DNA of 64,000 bases from DASZBX01 sp035943635 (GCA_035943635.1 DASZBX010000006.1:61991-125990); one strand, 5' to 3'; numbered from the stretch's first letter, positions 19,628-28,108 are shown. Translations and numbers: made by a program. The notes: generated from the sequence alone by a model not told the origin.

Positions 19628-21130
19628 ATGACCGAGCAGCTCGCCGTTTCCCGGCCGGACCCGCCGTACCCGCCGCCGGGGCAGGCGGTGCGCGGGGAGG
19701 CGGTGTTCGAGTCGGTGCTCGACGCGGTCGGGCACACCCCGCTGATCCGGCTGGCCCGGCTCGGCGCCGGCCTGGCCGCGCCGGTGTACGTCAAGGCCGA
19801 GTTCCTCGGCCCCGGGATGAGTGTGAAGGACCGGGCCGCGCTGCACATGGTGCTCGCGGCCGAACGGGCCGGGGACCTGCGGCCGGGCGGCGTGATCGTC
19901 GAGGGCACCTCGGGCAACACCGGCATCGGCCTGGCCATGGTCGCCGCCCAGCGCGGATACCGGCTGATCGTCGTGGTCCCGGACAAGGTCGGCCCGGACA
20001 AGATCTCGGCGCTGCGCGCGTACGGCGCGGAGGTCCTGGTGACCGCCGCCGGGGTTCCGGCGCACGATCCCAAGCACGTGCGGAACCTGGCCCGGAGCAT
20101 CAGCGAGCAGATTCCCGGCGCCTGGATGGCGGACCAGTACGACAACGCGGCCAACCCGCAGGCGCACCGGGAGACCACCGGGCCGGAGATCTGGCGGCAG
20201 ACCGCGGGCCGGATCACCCACTTCGTGGCGTGCATCGGCACCGGCGGCACGATCACCGGCACCGGGGAGTTCCTCAAGCAGGCCAGCGGCGGCGCGGTGC
20301 GGGTGGTCGGCGCGGATCCGGAGACCTCGGTGTACGCCGGCGGGGACGGCAGCCCGTACTACGTCGAGGCCGCCGGGCACTATCTGCACCCTGACACGAT
20401 CGAGGACGAGTGGCCGCAGTCCTACCACCCGGCGGTGCTCGACGCGGTCGAGCCGATCAGCGACCGCGAGTCGATCGACACGCTGCGCCGGCTCGCCCGC
20501 GAGGAGGGGATGCTGGTCGGCGGCTCGGCCGGGACCGCGATCGCCGCGGCGCTGCGGGTGGCCCGGGGGCTGGGGCCGGACGACCTGGTCGTGGTGCTCG
20601 CGCCCGACTCCGGCCGGGCGTACCTGTCGAAGTACTTCGACGACGGGTGGTTGCTGACCAACGGCTTCCAGGACCCGGACGGGACCGCTCCGGCGCTCGC
20701 CGACCTAATCGCCGCGGCGGGGCCGGCCCGGGCCGTGCCGGTCGGCGCTACGGTCGCCGAGGCGTCCGCGGTCCTCGGCGCCGGTCCGGCGGCCGGAGAG
20801 CCCGCGGCGGGCGGGGCCGGGTCGGTGGAGACGGCGGCCGACCGGGTCGCGCTGGTGGTGCTCGCGCGGCCGAGCCTGGTGGACACCTGGGCGCCGGGCG
20901 ACGTGGTCGGCACCGTGACGGCCGCGGCCTTGGCCGGCCGGGCCGCCGAGGAAGCGGTCAGGGACCTCATGCAGCCGCCGCCGGCCACGGCCGGTGCGGG
21001 CGAGTCCCCGGCCGCCGTCGCCGACCGGGTCCCGGCGGACCGGGACTGGGTCGGCGTCCTGGTGAACGGGCGGATCGTCTCCGTGGTCCGGCGCGCCGTC
21101 GTCGCGGCCCGCGCCGGGACTGAGCAGTGA
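19628..21130 (+). CDS. PLP-dependent cysteine synthase / cystathionine beta-synthase-like enzyme
   Basis: A 500-residue fold-type II PLP enzyme. The N-terminal two thirds carry DAVGHTPLIRLARLGAGLAAPVYVKAEFLGPGMSVKDRAALHMV (PLP Lys in S-V-K-D-R), EGTSGNTGIGLAMVAAQRGYRLIVVVPDKVGPDKISALRAYGAEVL, CIGTGGTITGTGEFLK and the end motif GGSAGTAIAAAL. It continues into an Ala/Pro-rich 150-residue tail that looks like degenerate CBS domains (VGATVAEASAVL..., NGRIVSVVRR). This layout matches actinobacterial CBS-type enzymes more than plain CysK. A leader peptide controls it, so it probably makes cysteine or cystathionine from O-acetylserine or serine. Confidence 0.88.
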   Translation: MTEQLAVSRPDPPYPPPGQAVRGEAVFESVLDAVGHTPLIRLARLGAGLAAPVYVKAEFLGPGMSVKDRAALHMVLAAERAGDLRPGGVIVEGTSGNTGIGLAMVAAQRGYRLIVVVPDKVGPDKISALRAYGAEVLVTAAGVPAHDPKHVRNLARSISEQIPGAWMADQYDNAANPQAHRETTGPEIWRQTAGRITHFVACIGTGGTITGTGEFLKQASGGAVRVVGADPETSVYAGGDGSPYYVEAAGHYLHPDTIEDEWPQSYHPAVLDAVEPISDRESIDTLRRLAREEGMLVGGSAGTAIAAALRVARGLGPDDLVVVLAPDSGRAYLSKYFDDGWLLTNGFQDPDGTAPALADLIAAAGPARAVPVGATVAEASAVLGAGPAAGEPAAGGAGSVETAADRVALVVLARPSLVDTWAPGDVVGTVTAAALAGRAAEEAVRDLMQPPPATAGAGESPAAVADRVPADRDWVGVLVNGRIVSVVRRAVVAARAGTEQ

Positions 21131-21141
21131 CGTGACCAGGT

Positions 21142-21172
21142 CCGGCCGCTCTGACGGGACCAGAGCGGCCGG
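21142..21172 (+). terminator. 11-bp terminator hairpin after the cysteine synthase gene
   Basis: CCGGCCGCTCT at 21142-21152 pairs exactly with AGAGCGGCCGG at 21162-21172, 12 nt beyond the stop codon. Confidence 0.75.
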
Positions 21173-21317
21173 TGCGCCGAACCGGAGCCGAGCCGCCATC
21201 GTCGCCCCGGGCTGAGCTCGCGGCGCCGGGCGTCGCCGTACTCGTCGGTGATCGACTGGAGCTCTGCGGAGACGATCCGGCGCCGGCGCCCCGGGGAGGA
21301 CAGGGCAACGATCTCGG

Positions 21318-21346
21318 TTGACATGATCCCGCGCACGAACAAGACT
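21318..21346 (+). promoter_or_regulatory. Leaderless promoter TTGACA-N17-AAGACT
   Basis: TTGACA at 21318-21323 and AAGACT at 21341-21346 are followed after 7 nt by the leader GTG at 21354. It is the same promoter type as at the two other leaders to the left. Confidence 0.65.
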
Positions 21347-21353
21347 GGGCCTC

Positions 21354-21428
21354 GTGCAGCACATCCGGCTGGTGACCAGGGGACACATCGATTTCGGTCG
21401 CGTGTGGTCCTCGTCGTGTCAGCGCTGA
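21354..21428 (+). CDS. Cysteine-type leader peptide of the GNAT-PPOX unit
   Basis: A 24-residue ORF ending GHIDFGRVWSSSCQR and then TGA, with the cysteine three codons from the stop. Core and length match the leader at 19369. The transcript is likely leaderless. The first structural gene follows after 147 nt, which hold GC-rich self-complementary sequence suited to attenuation. Confidence 0.85.
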   Translation: MQHIRLVTRGHIDFGRVWSSSCQR

Positions 21429-21575
21429 CTCCTCGCGCCGGCCGTGATCATCCGTCCGTCCCGCACTCGTCTGCCCGCGCCGATCCGCCCGGGCGCGCCC
21501 GTCGCTCCCCGTCTCCTGTGACTACTGATACACCCCTGCCCCGGCCGGCGCGGGTGCCCGTGGAAAGGCCCATCG

Positions 21576-22112
21576 TTGAGCACTGACAGCCCGATCATCG
21601 AGGCCCGCCGGGCCCGCCTGACCGACCAGGCCGCGGCGCCGCTGCTGGCCGGACTGCTGCACGAATACACCACCCGCTACGGCCCGAAGGCGGCGGCCGA
21701 GTTCGAGCGGCACCCGGCCGAGGTGTTCGCGCCCGAGGTGGGCGGCGCGGTGGTCCTGCTGGTGGAGGAGGAGGAGACGGTGGCCGGCGGCGCGCTGCGC
21801 CGGTTCGAGCCGGAGCCGGAGTCCACGGTCTGGCTGGCCGCCGACCCCGACGCTCTGCCGACCGCCGAGTTCAAGCGGATCTGGACGCACCCGGACCGGC
21901 GCCGGCGCGGCCTGGCCCGGCGGGTGCTGACCGAACTGGAGGACGCGGCGTCCGAGGCCGGCTACCGCCGGATCTTCCTGACCACCGGTCCCCGGCAGCC
22001 GGAAGCGGTCGCGCTGTACCTGGCCGCCGGCTACACCGAGCTGTCCGACCCCGGCGCCGCCGGACGCGGCTACCCGGTGCACCCGTTCGTCAAGACGCTC
22101 GATCCCCGATGA
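21576..22112 (+). CDS. GNAT-family N-acetyltransferase
   Basis: A 178-residue acetyltransferase with the acetyl-CoA loop in FKRIWTHPDRRRRGLARRVLTELEDAASEAGYRRIFLTTGPRQPEAVALYLAAGYTEL (R-R-x-G-L-A pyrophosphate loop, late A-L-Y-x-x-x-G-Y motif). Translation starts at TTG 21576, behind GGAAAGG at 7 nt. Being under a cysteine leader, it may acetylate a sulfur-containing amine or thiol conjugate, but the substrate cannot be read from the sequence. The PPOX gene follows after 25 nt in the same operon. Confidence 0.82.
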   Translation: MSTDSPIIEARRARLTDQAAAPLLAGLLHEYTTRYGPKAAAEFERHPAEVFAPEVGGAVVLLVEEEETVAGGALRRFEPEPESTVWLAADPDALPTAEFKRIWTHPDRRRRGLARRVLTELEDAASEAGYRRIFLTTGPRQPEAVALYLAAGYTELSDPGAAGRGYPVHPFVKTLDPR

Positions 22113-22137
22113 CCGTTTCCGACCAGAGGAGCACGCC

Positions 22138-22626
22138 ATGACCGTCGACCCCGCGCAGCAGGCCGAGCAGGCCGTCGACCAGATCGAGGAGTTCGTCCGA
22201 GCCGCGGGCGGCCTGGCGGTGCTGAGCACGATCGACCGGTCCGGCGCCCCGCATTCCTCGCTGGTCAACGCCGGAATCCTCCCGCACCCGCACACCGGCG
22301 AGCCCGTGATCGCGCTGGTCGCGATCGACGGGGGCCGCAAGCTGCGCAACCTGGAGCGCGACCCGCGCGCGGTCGTGCTGTTCCGGGACGGGTACCGCTG
22401 GATCGCGGCCGAGGGCGAGGCCACGATCGTCGGCCCGGACCACCCGCACCCGGACTTCCCGCCGGCCGACCTGCCGGGACTGCTGCGCGACACCTTCCGG
22501 ATCGCGGGCGGCGGCGAGCACTCGGACTGGGCCGAGTACGACCGGGTGATGGCCGCCGAACGCCGCGTCCTGGTCCTGATCGGGATCGGCCGCACCTACG
22601 GGAACCGCCCGCGCGCGACCTCCTGA
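22138..22626 (+). CDS. PPOX-class flavin/F420-dependent oxidoreductase
   Basis: A 162-residue split-barrel protein: LAVLSTIDRSGAPHSSLVNAGILPHPHTGEPVIALVAIDGGRKLRNLERDPRAVVLFRDGYRWIAAEGEATIVGPDHPH, ending with AAERRVLVLIGIGRTYGNRP. Ribosome-binding site GAGGAG is 6 nt before the ATG. It is co-transcribed with the GNAT gene behind the cysteine leader, which suggests a flavin- or F420-dependent step in using an organosulfur compound (inference). Confidence 0.82.
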   Translation: MTVDPAQQAEQAVDQIEEFVRAAGGLAVLSTIDRSGAPHSSLVNAGILPHPHTGEPVIALVAIDGGRKLRNLERDPRAVVLFRDGYRWIAAEGEATIVGPDHPHPDFPPADLPGLLRDTFRIAGGGEHSDWAEYDRVMAAERRVLVLIGIGRTYGNRPRATS

Positions 22627-22643
22627 GGGCGGCGCCGGGCGGC

Positions 22644-22832
22644 TCAGCGTTCGAGCACGCGGGCCAGGAAGCGGCGGGTCGACTCGTGCTGCGGCTCGGT
22701 GAGCACCTGCTCGGCGGTGCCCTGCTCGCGGATCACGCCGTCCTCCAGGAAGCAGACCCGGTCGGCCGCCGCCCGGGCGAAACCCATCTCGTGCGTGGCC
22801 ATCAGGATGGTCAGGCCGCGCTGCTTGAGCAA
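22644..22832 (-). pseudogene. 3' remnant of a polar-amino-acid ABC transporter ATPase
   Basis: The last 62 codons of a GlnQ/ArtP/TcyN-type ATPase: LLKQRGLTILMATHEMGFARAAADRVCFLEDGVIREQGTAEQVLTEPQHESTRRFLARVLER. It covers the switch His (M-A-T-H-E-M) and the C-terminal tail. Walker A, signature and Walker B are gone, and the sequence beyond 22832 is unrelated. Given the cysteine-regulated neighbours, the lost system may have been a cystine importer (inference). It converges on the PPOX gene, with 17 nt between the stop codons. Confidence 0.8.
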
Positions 22833-23120
22833 GCGCCCTGCGTGCGCCGTTAGCGACCCCCTTCGAGACCTGATAGTGACCGGGGGCATACGTAAGGTGA
22901 GAAACGGCGGCGCTATTGTCCCGATCTGCGTTCCGGGCAGTTTTCCGGGCCCGCATTAGTTTACTGACCTGGTGTTCTTTGGTAGACAGCTGGTAGTCAT
23001 CCGCATTCTCGCGGAGGGGAACGGTCCGTAGTCGCCTTGATGCGCGCGGGCCGTAGATATGTCGGACACCGTTATAAGAGGCCATTTTGGCGTGCGATAA
23101 AAGAGATGGGTGGCACATGT

Positions 23121-24113
23121 ATGGCCGATGTCGAGATTCTCGCCGAACCCGGTACGGCGCTGCTCGCGGACCCCGCGTGGGACGCGTTCGTCGACGTGGC
23201 GGGAACCCCCTTCCACAGCGTCCGCTTCCTGCTCCCGTGGTGGCAGGACACGCAGGCTAAGAACCCCGAGTCGCAGTTCCTCGCGGTCCGGCTGTCCGAC
23301 GGCCCGCAGATCGTCGGCGGGTGCGCATTCGAGCTGGCCGACGGCGTGCTCTCGTTCGCGGGCGGCCAGGACGTCACGGACTACATGGGCCCGGTCGCCG
23401 CAGACGGCCGGGAGCAGGAGGTCGCCGAGGCGCTGGCGGCCTGGGTCTTCGAGGGCGCGGAGTGGAACGCGGCGCGGCTCGGCGGTCTGCGGCCCGCGGA
23501 GCCGACCGCCCGGGAACTGCTCGACGCGCTGCAGCGCCACTCGCCCAACGCGCGGGTCGAGACGTACGACCAGGCACCCGGCATCGACCTGGCCGACGGC
23601 GGCTACCTCGCGCTGCTCAACTCCAAACGGCGCGCGGACGTGCTGCGCAAACGCCGGCGGCTGGTGGAAGAGGTCGGCGAGGTGCATCTGGAGGCGTCGA
23701 CCGCCCAGACGCTGCCGGAACTCCTCGATCGCCTGCTGACCTGGAAGGCGGCCGCCGGACCGGCGACGGCGGACTTCGTGGCCGAATACGGGCCGCTGGT
23801 GCACGCCCTGCTCGCCGGGTTCGCCCAGGACGGCAGCGGGCAGGTCGTCGAGCTGTGCGCAGGCGACCGGCCGCTGGCCTCGGCGATCGTCCTGCGCCAC
23901 CGCGGGACGGCCTACCTCTACAACATGGCCTACGACCTGACCCTCACCGCGGACGGAGTCGGCCTGGCTCCGGGCGTCGTGCTGGTCTCCCATCTCGCCG
24001 AACAGGCCCTCGACGACGGGTGCCGGTTCGACTTCCTCAAGGGTGCGCAGGACTACAAGCTGCGTCTGGGCGGGATCCCGAAGGATCTGGCCGCCGTCGT
24101 CGTCAAGCGGTGA
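23121..24113 (+). CDS. CelD/BcsL-type GNAT acetyltransferase
   Basis: A 330-residue two-domain acyltransferase of the type annotated as involved in cellulose biosynthesis. The N-terminal part has DPAWDAFVDVAGTPFHSVRFLLPWWQ. The C-terminal GNAT core reads ADVLRKRRRLVEEVGEVHLEASTAQTLPELLDRLLTWKAA...VVELCAGDRPLASAIVLRHRGTAYLYNMAYDLTLTADGVGLAPGVVLVSHLAEQALDDGCRFDFLKGAQDYKLRLG. The F-x-F-L-K-G-x-x-x-Y-K motif is typical of FemAB/CelD proteins. Start ATG 23121 has GGGTGG upstream; an in-frame ATG at 23106 is possible. The 288 nt before it hold no gene and are comparatively AT-rich, probably a promoter region. Confidence 0.8.
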   Translation: MADVEILAEPGTALLADPAWDAFVDVAGTPFHSVRFLLPWWQDTQAKNPESQFLAVRLSDGPQIVGGCAFELADGVLSFAGGQDVTDYMGPVAADGREQEVAEALAAWVFEGAEWNAARLGGLRPAEPTARELLDALQRHSPNARVETYDQAPGIDLADGGYLALLNSKRRADVLRKRRRLVEEVGEVHLEASTAQTLPELLDRLLTWKAAAGPATADFVAEYGPLVHALLAGFAQDGSGQVVELCAGDRPLASAIVLRHRGTAYLYNMAYDLTLTADGVGLAPGVVLVSHLAEQALDDGCRFDFLKGAQDYKLRLGGIPKDLAAVVVKR

Positions 24114-24154
24114 AGGTCCCCGCGATCCGGCTCGCGGGCTGAGAAGATGTCCGG

Positions 24155-24847
24155 ATGGAGAAGAGGCTGAGCCGGCAGGAAGCCTCGGACGCGGCGCAGG
24201 ACCGCGGATGGCGCTTCCTGCTCGGCACGATCCGCACGTCGGTCGTGGTCGGGTCCCTGGCCCAGGGCATCGAGGTCGCGGCCGGCGCGGCGGCGGCCTG
24301 CGCCGAGCACGCCGACCGGCACCTGCGGGCCGACGTCCGGCCGGAGCGGGTGGTGCTGACCCTCCGGGACCGGGACCTCGCGGCGGTGACCGCCCGCGAC
24401 GCCGACCTCGCGCACCGGATCTCGGCGGCCGTGCACGAGGCCGGACTGCGTACGGAGCCCGAGATCGGCGGTCCGGCGCCGCGGTCCGTGCAGATTCTGG
24501 AGATCGCGATCGACGCGCTGGACATTGCGGCGGTCCGGCCCTTCTGGATGGCGCTGCTCGGCTATGTCGCCGAGCCCGGGGACGAGAGTCCCGAAGGTGC
24601 GCTGGCCGACCCGGTCGGGCAGGGGCCGGCGTTCTGGTTCCAGCAGATGGAACGGCCGCGTCCGCAGCGCAACCGGATCCACTTCGACGTGTGCGTCCCG
24701 CACGACGAAGCGGCGCGGCGGATCGAGGCCGCGCTGTCCGCCGGGGGACGGCTGGTCTCGGCCGACAGCGCCCCCGCGTTCTGGGTGCTGGCCGACGCCG
24801 AGGGCAACGAGGCGTGCGTGACGACCTGGCAGGGCCGCGACGCATAA
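24155..24847 (+). CDS. Pterin-carbinolamine-dehydratase-like plus VOC (glyoxalase-like) fusion
   Basis: A 230-residue protein. Residues 1-100 resemble 4a-hydroxytetrahydrobiopterin dehydratase (LSRQEASDAAQDRGWRFLLGTIRTSVVVGSLAQGIEVAAGAAAACAEHADRHLRADVRPERVVLTL), although the usual catalytic His-His pair near W-x-x-x is not obvious. Residues 110-230 form a VOC domain (EIAIDALDIAAVRPFWMALLGYVAEP, RNRIHFDVCVPHDEAARRI, FWVLADAEGNEACVTTWQGRD). Fusions of this type are common in actinomycetes, with unknown function. It lies 41 nt after the CelD-like gene. Confidence 0.8.
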   Translation: MEKRLSRQEASDAAQDRGWRFLLGTIRTSVVVGSLAQGIEVAAGAAAACAEHADRHLRADVRPERVVLTLRDRDLAAVTARDADLAHRISAAVHEAGLRTEPEIGGPAPRSVQILEIAIDALDIAAVRPFWMALLGYVAEPGDESPEGALADPVGQGPAFWFQQMERPRPQRNRIHFDVCVPHDEAARRIEAALSAGGRLVSADSAPAFWVLADAEGNEACVTTWQGRDA

Positions 24848-24993
24848 CCCATGCCCGGCGGCCGGAACCGCGCTAACAGGCTGCTGATTCAGGTCGGGCC
24901 CGCAGTGGTCTGACTGCACCCGATCATGTTGCCGGCCAAGGTATTCTCGCTGGTCGGCCGGTGTCCATCATGCGAGAGCCGGGCCGGAAACTG

Positions 24994-25022
24994 TTGACCG
25001 GGCCGGAACCATCTGCTGAAAT
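24994..25022 (+). promoter_or_regulatory. Promoter TTGACC-N17-TGAAAT before the sulfonate-operon leader
   Basis: TTGACC at 24994-24999 and TGAAAT at 25017-25022 lie 7 nt before the ATG at 25030. The same spacing is used at the other leaders, which is why I take the ATG at 25030, not the in-frame ATG at 25021, as the leader start. Confidence 0.6.
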
Positions 25023-25029
25023 GGCGAGC

Positions 25030-25110
25030 ATGAACCCGCGGCCGGACCTCACCAGGCGGCGCCACATCGACCTGGCGCGCGTGTCCAGCACGTTCTGTTG
25101 TCGTTTCTGA
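25030..25110 (+). CDS. Cysteine-type leader peptide of the sulfonate operon
   Basis: A 26-residue ORF ending RRRHIDLARVSSTFCCRF and then TGA. It carries two adjacent cysteine codons three codons from the stop, one more than the other leaders, so stalling on low Cys-tRNA should be stronger. It stands 338 nt ahead of the TauD-SsuCBA operon, exactly the kind of gene set expected to be induced by sulfur starvation. Confidence 0.85.
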   Translation: MNPRPDLTRRRHIDLARVSSTFCCRF

Positions 25111-25448
25111 CCTGGAAAACCGCCTCCGCCCGGAGGTGAGGCGCGATGTACGCGCATTTCCGGATGGCGCGGAGCCCTATGTCCCCGCGTATCGGTGTGC
25201 TTTTCCGAGGCCGCTGAATCGGCCTTCTGGGCCACCATTTCCTCCCTTTCCCGACCGCGATCGCCCGAGCTTTCCGCGGCGATCCGGTACTGCGTCTTCG
25301 TTATCTCTCCCGTAGTCGTCAATCGTCGGTCGTCCCCGCGTCGCGACCGGGACGACTGCTGATGCTGCGCGCCCACACAACAGACATCTGACACCTGTCG
25401 GCCGATGCTCGACAGTGCACTCACTCACACCCACGAGGGGACTTCCTC
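25111..25448 (+). other. Long untranslated attenuator region before tauD
   Basis: No convincing gene on either strand. The stretch holds several short inverted repeats; the clearest is AGGCCG...CGGCCT around 25209-25226, followed by TCTGGG. With the Cys leader ORF at its 5' end it is best read as the switch region of an attenuator. The last bases carry the tauD ribosome-binding site (GAGGGG). Confidence 0.5.
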
Positions 25449-26375
25449 ATGCCTGCCTCCATCCGCAAACTCACCGGCCGCATCGGCGCGGCCGTCGACG
25501 GCGTCGACCTCGCGTCCCCGCCCGACGACGCGACCGTCACAGCCCTGCGCGACGCCCTGAACGAGCACAAGGCGATCGTGTTCGAGCACGTGGACCTCGA
25601 CAATGCCGGGCAGGAACGCGTGGCCGGCTGGTTCGGTGACCTGACCACCGCCCACCCGAACGTCCCGGCGGCCGAGGGCACGACGAACGTGCTCGCCGTC
25701 GACAGCGAGTCGTCCAGGTCGAACGTGTGGCACACCGACGTCACCTTCGTGGTCAACCCGCCGCAGCTGACCACGCTGCGCAGCATCGTCACCACGCCCT
25801 ACGGCGGCGAGACGCTCGTCGCGAACGCGGCCGCGGCCTACCGCGACCTGCCCGAACCGCTGCGCGCCCTCGCCGACACCCTGCGGGTCGTGCACACCAA
25901 CCAGTTCGACTACGCGCGCCCGCCGGCCGCGACCGAGGCGGAGCGCGAGTACGACCGGATCTTCGTCGCCACCGCCTACGAGGCCGAGCACCCGGTCGTG
26001 CGGGTGCATCCGCTGACCGGCGAGCGCGGGCTGTTCATCGGCGGGTTCGCCAAGCGGATCGTGGGTCTGTCGGGCAGCGAGTCGGCCGACCTGCTGCGGA
26101 TATTCCAGTCCTACGTGACCCGGCCGGAGAACATCCTGCGCTGGTCCTGGCAGCCGGGGCAGCTGCTCATCTTCGACAACCGGATCACTCAGCACTATGC
26201 GATCGACAACTACGACGAGCACCCGCGGCTGCTCAACCGGGTGACCGTGGCCGGGGACGTCCCGGTCGGCGTCGACGGCCGGCGCAGCGAGCAGCTCGTC
26301 GGCGACGCGTCGCACTACACCAGCGTTCTGAACATCAGCTCCCCGGATACGCGCGTCCTGGAAGTGGCGGCATGA
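25449..26375 (+). CDS. tauD: TauD/TfdA-family Fe(II)/2-oxoglutarate dioxygenase (sulfonate desulfonation)
   Basis: A 308-residue non-haem iron oxygenase. The iron triad is His 95 and Asp 97 (NVWHTDVTF) with distal His 249 (NRITQHYAIDNY); Arg 264 (HPRLLNRVTV) binds 2-oxoglutarate. The N-terminus (KLTGRIGAAVDGVDLASPPDD) and the PYGGETLVANAAAAY loop are typical of TauD and alkylsulfatase AtsK. The enzyme hydroxylates the carbon next to sulfonate or sulfate ester and releases sulfite or sulfate. It is the first gene of an operon with an SsuCBA-type importer, and its stop overlaps the permease start (ATGA). Confidence 0.9.
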   Translation: MPASIRKLTGRIGAAVDGVDLASPPDDATVTALRDALNEHKAIVFEHVDLDNAGQERVAGWFGDLTTAHPNVPAAEGTTNVLAVDSESSRSNVWHTDVTFVVNPPQLTTLRSIVTTPYGGETLVANAAAAYRDLPEPLRALADTLRVVHTNQFDYARPPAATEAEREYDRIFVATAYEAEHPVVRVHPLTGERGLFIGGFAKRIVGLSGSESADLLRIFQSYVTRPENILRWSWQPGQLLIFDNRITQHYAIDNYDEHPRLLNRVTVAGDVPVGVDGRRSEQLVGDASHYTSVLNISSPDTRVLEVAA

Positions 26376-27322
26376 CCGCACTGCGGGACGAGACGCTGGC
26401 CGTGGGCTCGGATACCAGGCCCGACAAGGGAAATCCGGTCACCGTCGACCAGCCCGACCGAGTCGCCCGGTCCGCCGCCGCGACCGCGGTCCCGCAGGGC
26501 CGCGAGGTCTTCCTGCCCGGCGACGCCCGTCGCAGCACCCTGCTGGGCACACTGCGCCGCCGCCTGCGCTGGCCGCTGGGCATCTACACCACCCCGGTCG
26601 CGATCCTCGTGCTCTGGGAGATCCTGTCCAAGGCCGGGATCCTGGCGTCGACCTACGCTCCGGCGCCGACCGACATCGTGTCCACGGCGGTCAACCTCTG
26701 GCAGCAGGGCACCCTCGGCCCGGACCTGGCCGTCTCGCTGCGCCGGGCCGGCCTGGGCCTCGCGATCGGGCTGACCGTGGGGATCGCCGCCGGAATCCTC
26801 GGCGGCCTGCTGCGCAGCGGCGAGTACCTGTTCAACGGCGCCGTGCAGGTGCTCAACACGATCCCGCTGCTGGCCGTGCTCCCGCTGATGATCGTCTGGT
26901 TCGGCATCGGCGAGCTGACCAAGGTGCTGCTGGTCTCCTTCGGCGCCGGGATCCCGATGTACCTGAACCTGTTCTCCGCGATCCGGGGCGTGGACCAGCG
27001 GCTGATCGAGATGGCCCGGACCACCGGGGCCGGGCGCCGGCGGCTGGTCACCCGGGTCCTGGTGCCCGGCGCCCTGCCGGGATTCCTGGTCGGCCTGCGG
27101 TTCTCGCTCGCCTACAGCATCCTCGGCCTGGTCGCCGCGGAGACGGTCAACGCCGACGCCGGCATCGGCTTCCTGATCACCCAGGCGCAGACCTACCTGC
27201 AGACCGACCAGGTGTTCGTCGGCCTGGCGGTCTACTCGGTCCTCGGCCTGACCGCCGACCAACTCATCCGGATTCTCGAGCGGGTGCTGCTGCGGTGGCG
27301 CCCGAGTTATGAGGCGTCATGA
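26372..27322 (+). CDS. ssuC: Sulfonate/taurine ABC transporter permease (SsuC/TauC-like)
   Basis: A 316-residue membrane protein with a 70-residue cytoplasmic N-terminal tail and about six transmembrane segments, starting with GIYTTPVAILVLWEILSKAGIL. The BPD-permease EAA loop reads EMARTTGAGRRRLVTRVLVPGALPGFLVGLRFS. The P-A-P-T-D-I-V segment after the first helix is typical of SsuC/TauC. The ATG at 26372 overlaps the tauD stop, and its own stop overlaps the ATPase start, so the three genes are translationally coupled. Confidence 0.9.
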   Translation: MTALRDETLAVGSDTRPDKGNPVTVDQPDRVARSAAATAVPQGREVFLPGDARRSTLLGTLRRRLRWPLGIYTTPVAILVLWEILSKAGILASTYAPAPTDIVSTAVNLWQQGTLGPDLAVSLRRAGLGLAIGLTVGIAAGILGGLLRSGEYLFNGAVQVLNTIPLLAVLPLMIVWFGIGELTKVLLVSFGAGIPMYLNLFSAIRGVDQRLIEMARTTGAGRRRLVTRVLVPGALPGFLVGLRFSLAYSILGLVAAETVNADAGIGFLITQAQTYLQTDQVFVGLAVYSVLGLTADQLIRILERVLLRWRPSYEAS

Positions 27323-28101
27323 GTGCCACGCTCGCGACCCGGCTGCGCCAGGAGGCGGGAGTCGTCGTCGACCAGGTCGTGCGCCGGTTCGGCGACCGGG
27401 TGGTGCTGGACCACCTGGACCTGACCATCGCGGACGAGGAACTGGTGGTGCTGCTCGGCCCGTCCGGCTGTGGCAAGAGCACCCTGCTGCGCCTGCTGGC
27501 CGGCCTGGACCGGCCGGACGGCGGCCTGGTCGAGGTCCCGGCCCGGCGTGCGATCGTGTTCCAGGCCGACCGGCTGCTGCCCTGGCAGCGGGTGCTGCGC
27601 AACGTCACGCTCGGCCTGCGCGGCCCGGACGCCGACCAGCGGGCCCGGGCCGCACTGGCCGAGGTCGGCCTGGCCGGCCGGGAGCGGGCCTGGCCGAAGG
27701 AGCTGTCCGGCGGCGAGTCCCAGCGGGTCTCCCTGGCCCGGGCCCTGGTCTCAGAGCCCGAACTCGTCCTGCTGGACGAGCCGTTCGCGGCCCTGGACGC
27801 GATCACCCGGCTGCGGATGCACGACCTCGTCCGCGCCCTGCGCAGCAAGCACCACGCGGCCATGCTGCTGGTCACCCACGACGTCGACGAGGCGATCGCG
27901 CTGGCCGACCGGATCGTGGTGATGAGCGAGGGCCGGATCGGCCGCTCGCACGAGGTCCGGCTCTCGGCCGCCGACCGGGAGGCGAGCGTGGCCCGCGAGG
28001 AGCTGCGCGCCGCACTGCTCGGCGACCTCGGCCTGGCCACCGTCACCGACCAGGCCCGCAACGAAACGAACCAAACCCCTGACACCACAGAAGAAAGCTG
28101 A
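27319..28101 (+). CDS. ssuB: Sulfonate/taurine ABC transporter ATPase (SsuB/TauB-like)
   Basis: A 260-residue ABC ATPase: Walker A GPSGCGKST (47-55), Q-loop VFQADRLLPWQ, signature LSGGESQR (from residue 129), Walker B LVLLDEPFA (Asp 153, Glu 154) and switch LLVTHDVDEAIALADRIVVM. The short N-terminal extension and P-W-Q-R-V after the Q-loop fit the nitrate/sulfonate/taurine subfamily. It starts at ATG 27319 inside the permease stop and precedes the binding-protein gene by 7 nt. Confidence 0.92.
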   Translation: MSATLATRLRQEAGVVVDQVVRRFGDRVVLDHLDLTIADEELVVLLGPSGCGKSTLLRLLAGLDRPDGGLVEVPARRAIVFQADRLLPWQRVLRNVTLGLRGPDADQRARAALAEVGLAGRERAWPKELSGGESQRVSLARALVSEPELVLLDEPFAALDAITRLRMHDLVRALRSKHHAAMLLVTHDVDEAIALADRIVVMSEGRIGRSHEVRLSAADREASVAREELRAALLGDLGLATVTDQARNETNQTPDTTEES

Positions 28102-28108
28102 GTCAACC

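Noticed and set aside
21172..21342. Minus-strand frame reading MSTEIVALSSPGRRRRIVSAELQSITDEYGDARR
   Set aside because: It looks protein-like for 40 residues but continues through the terminator and antisense to the cysteine synthase gene, and it crosses the leader promoter; no family recognised.
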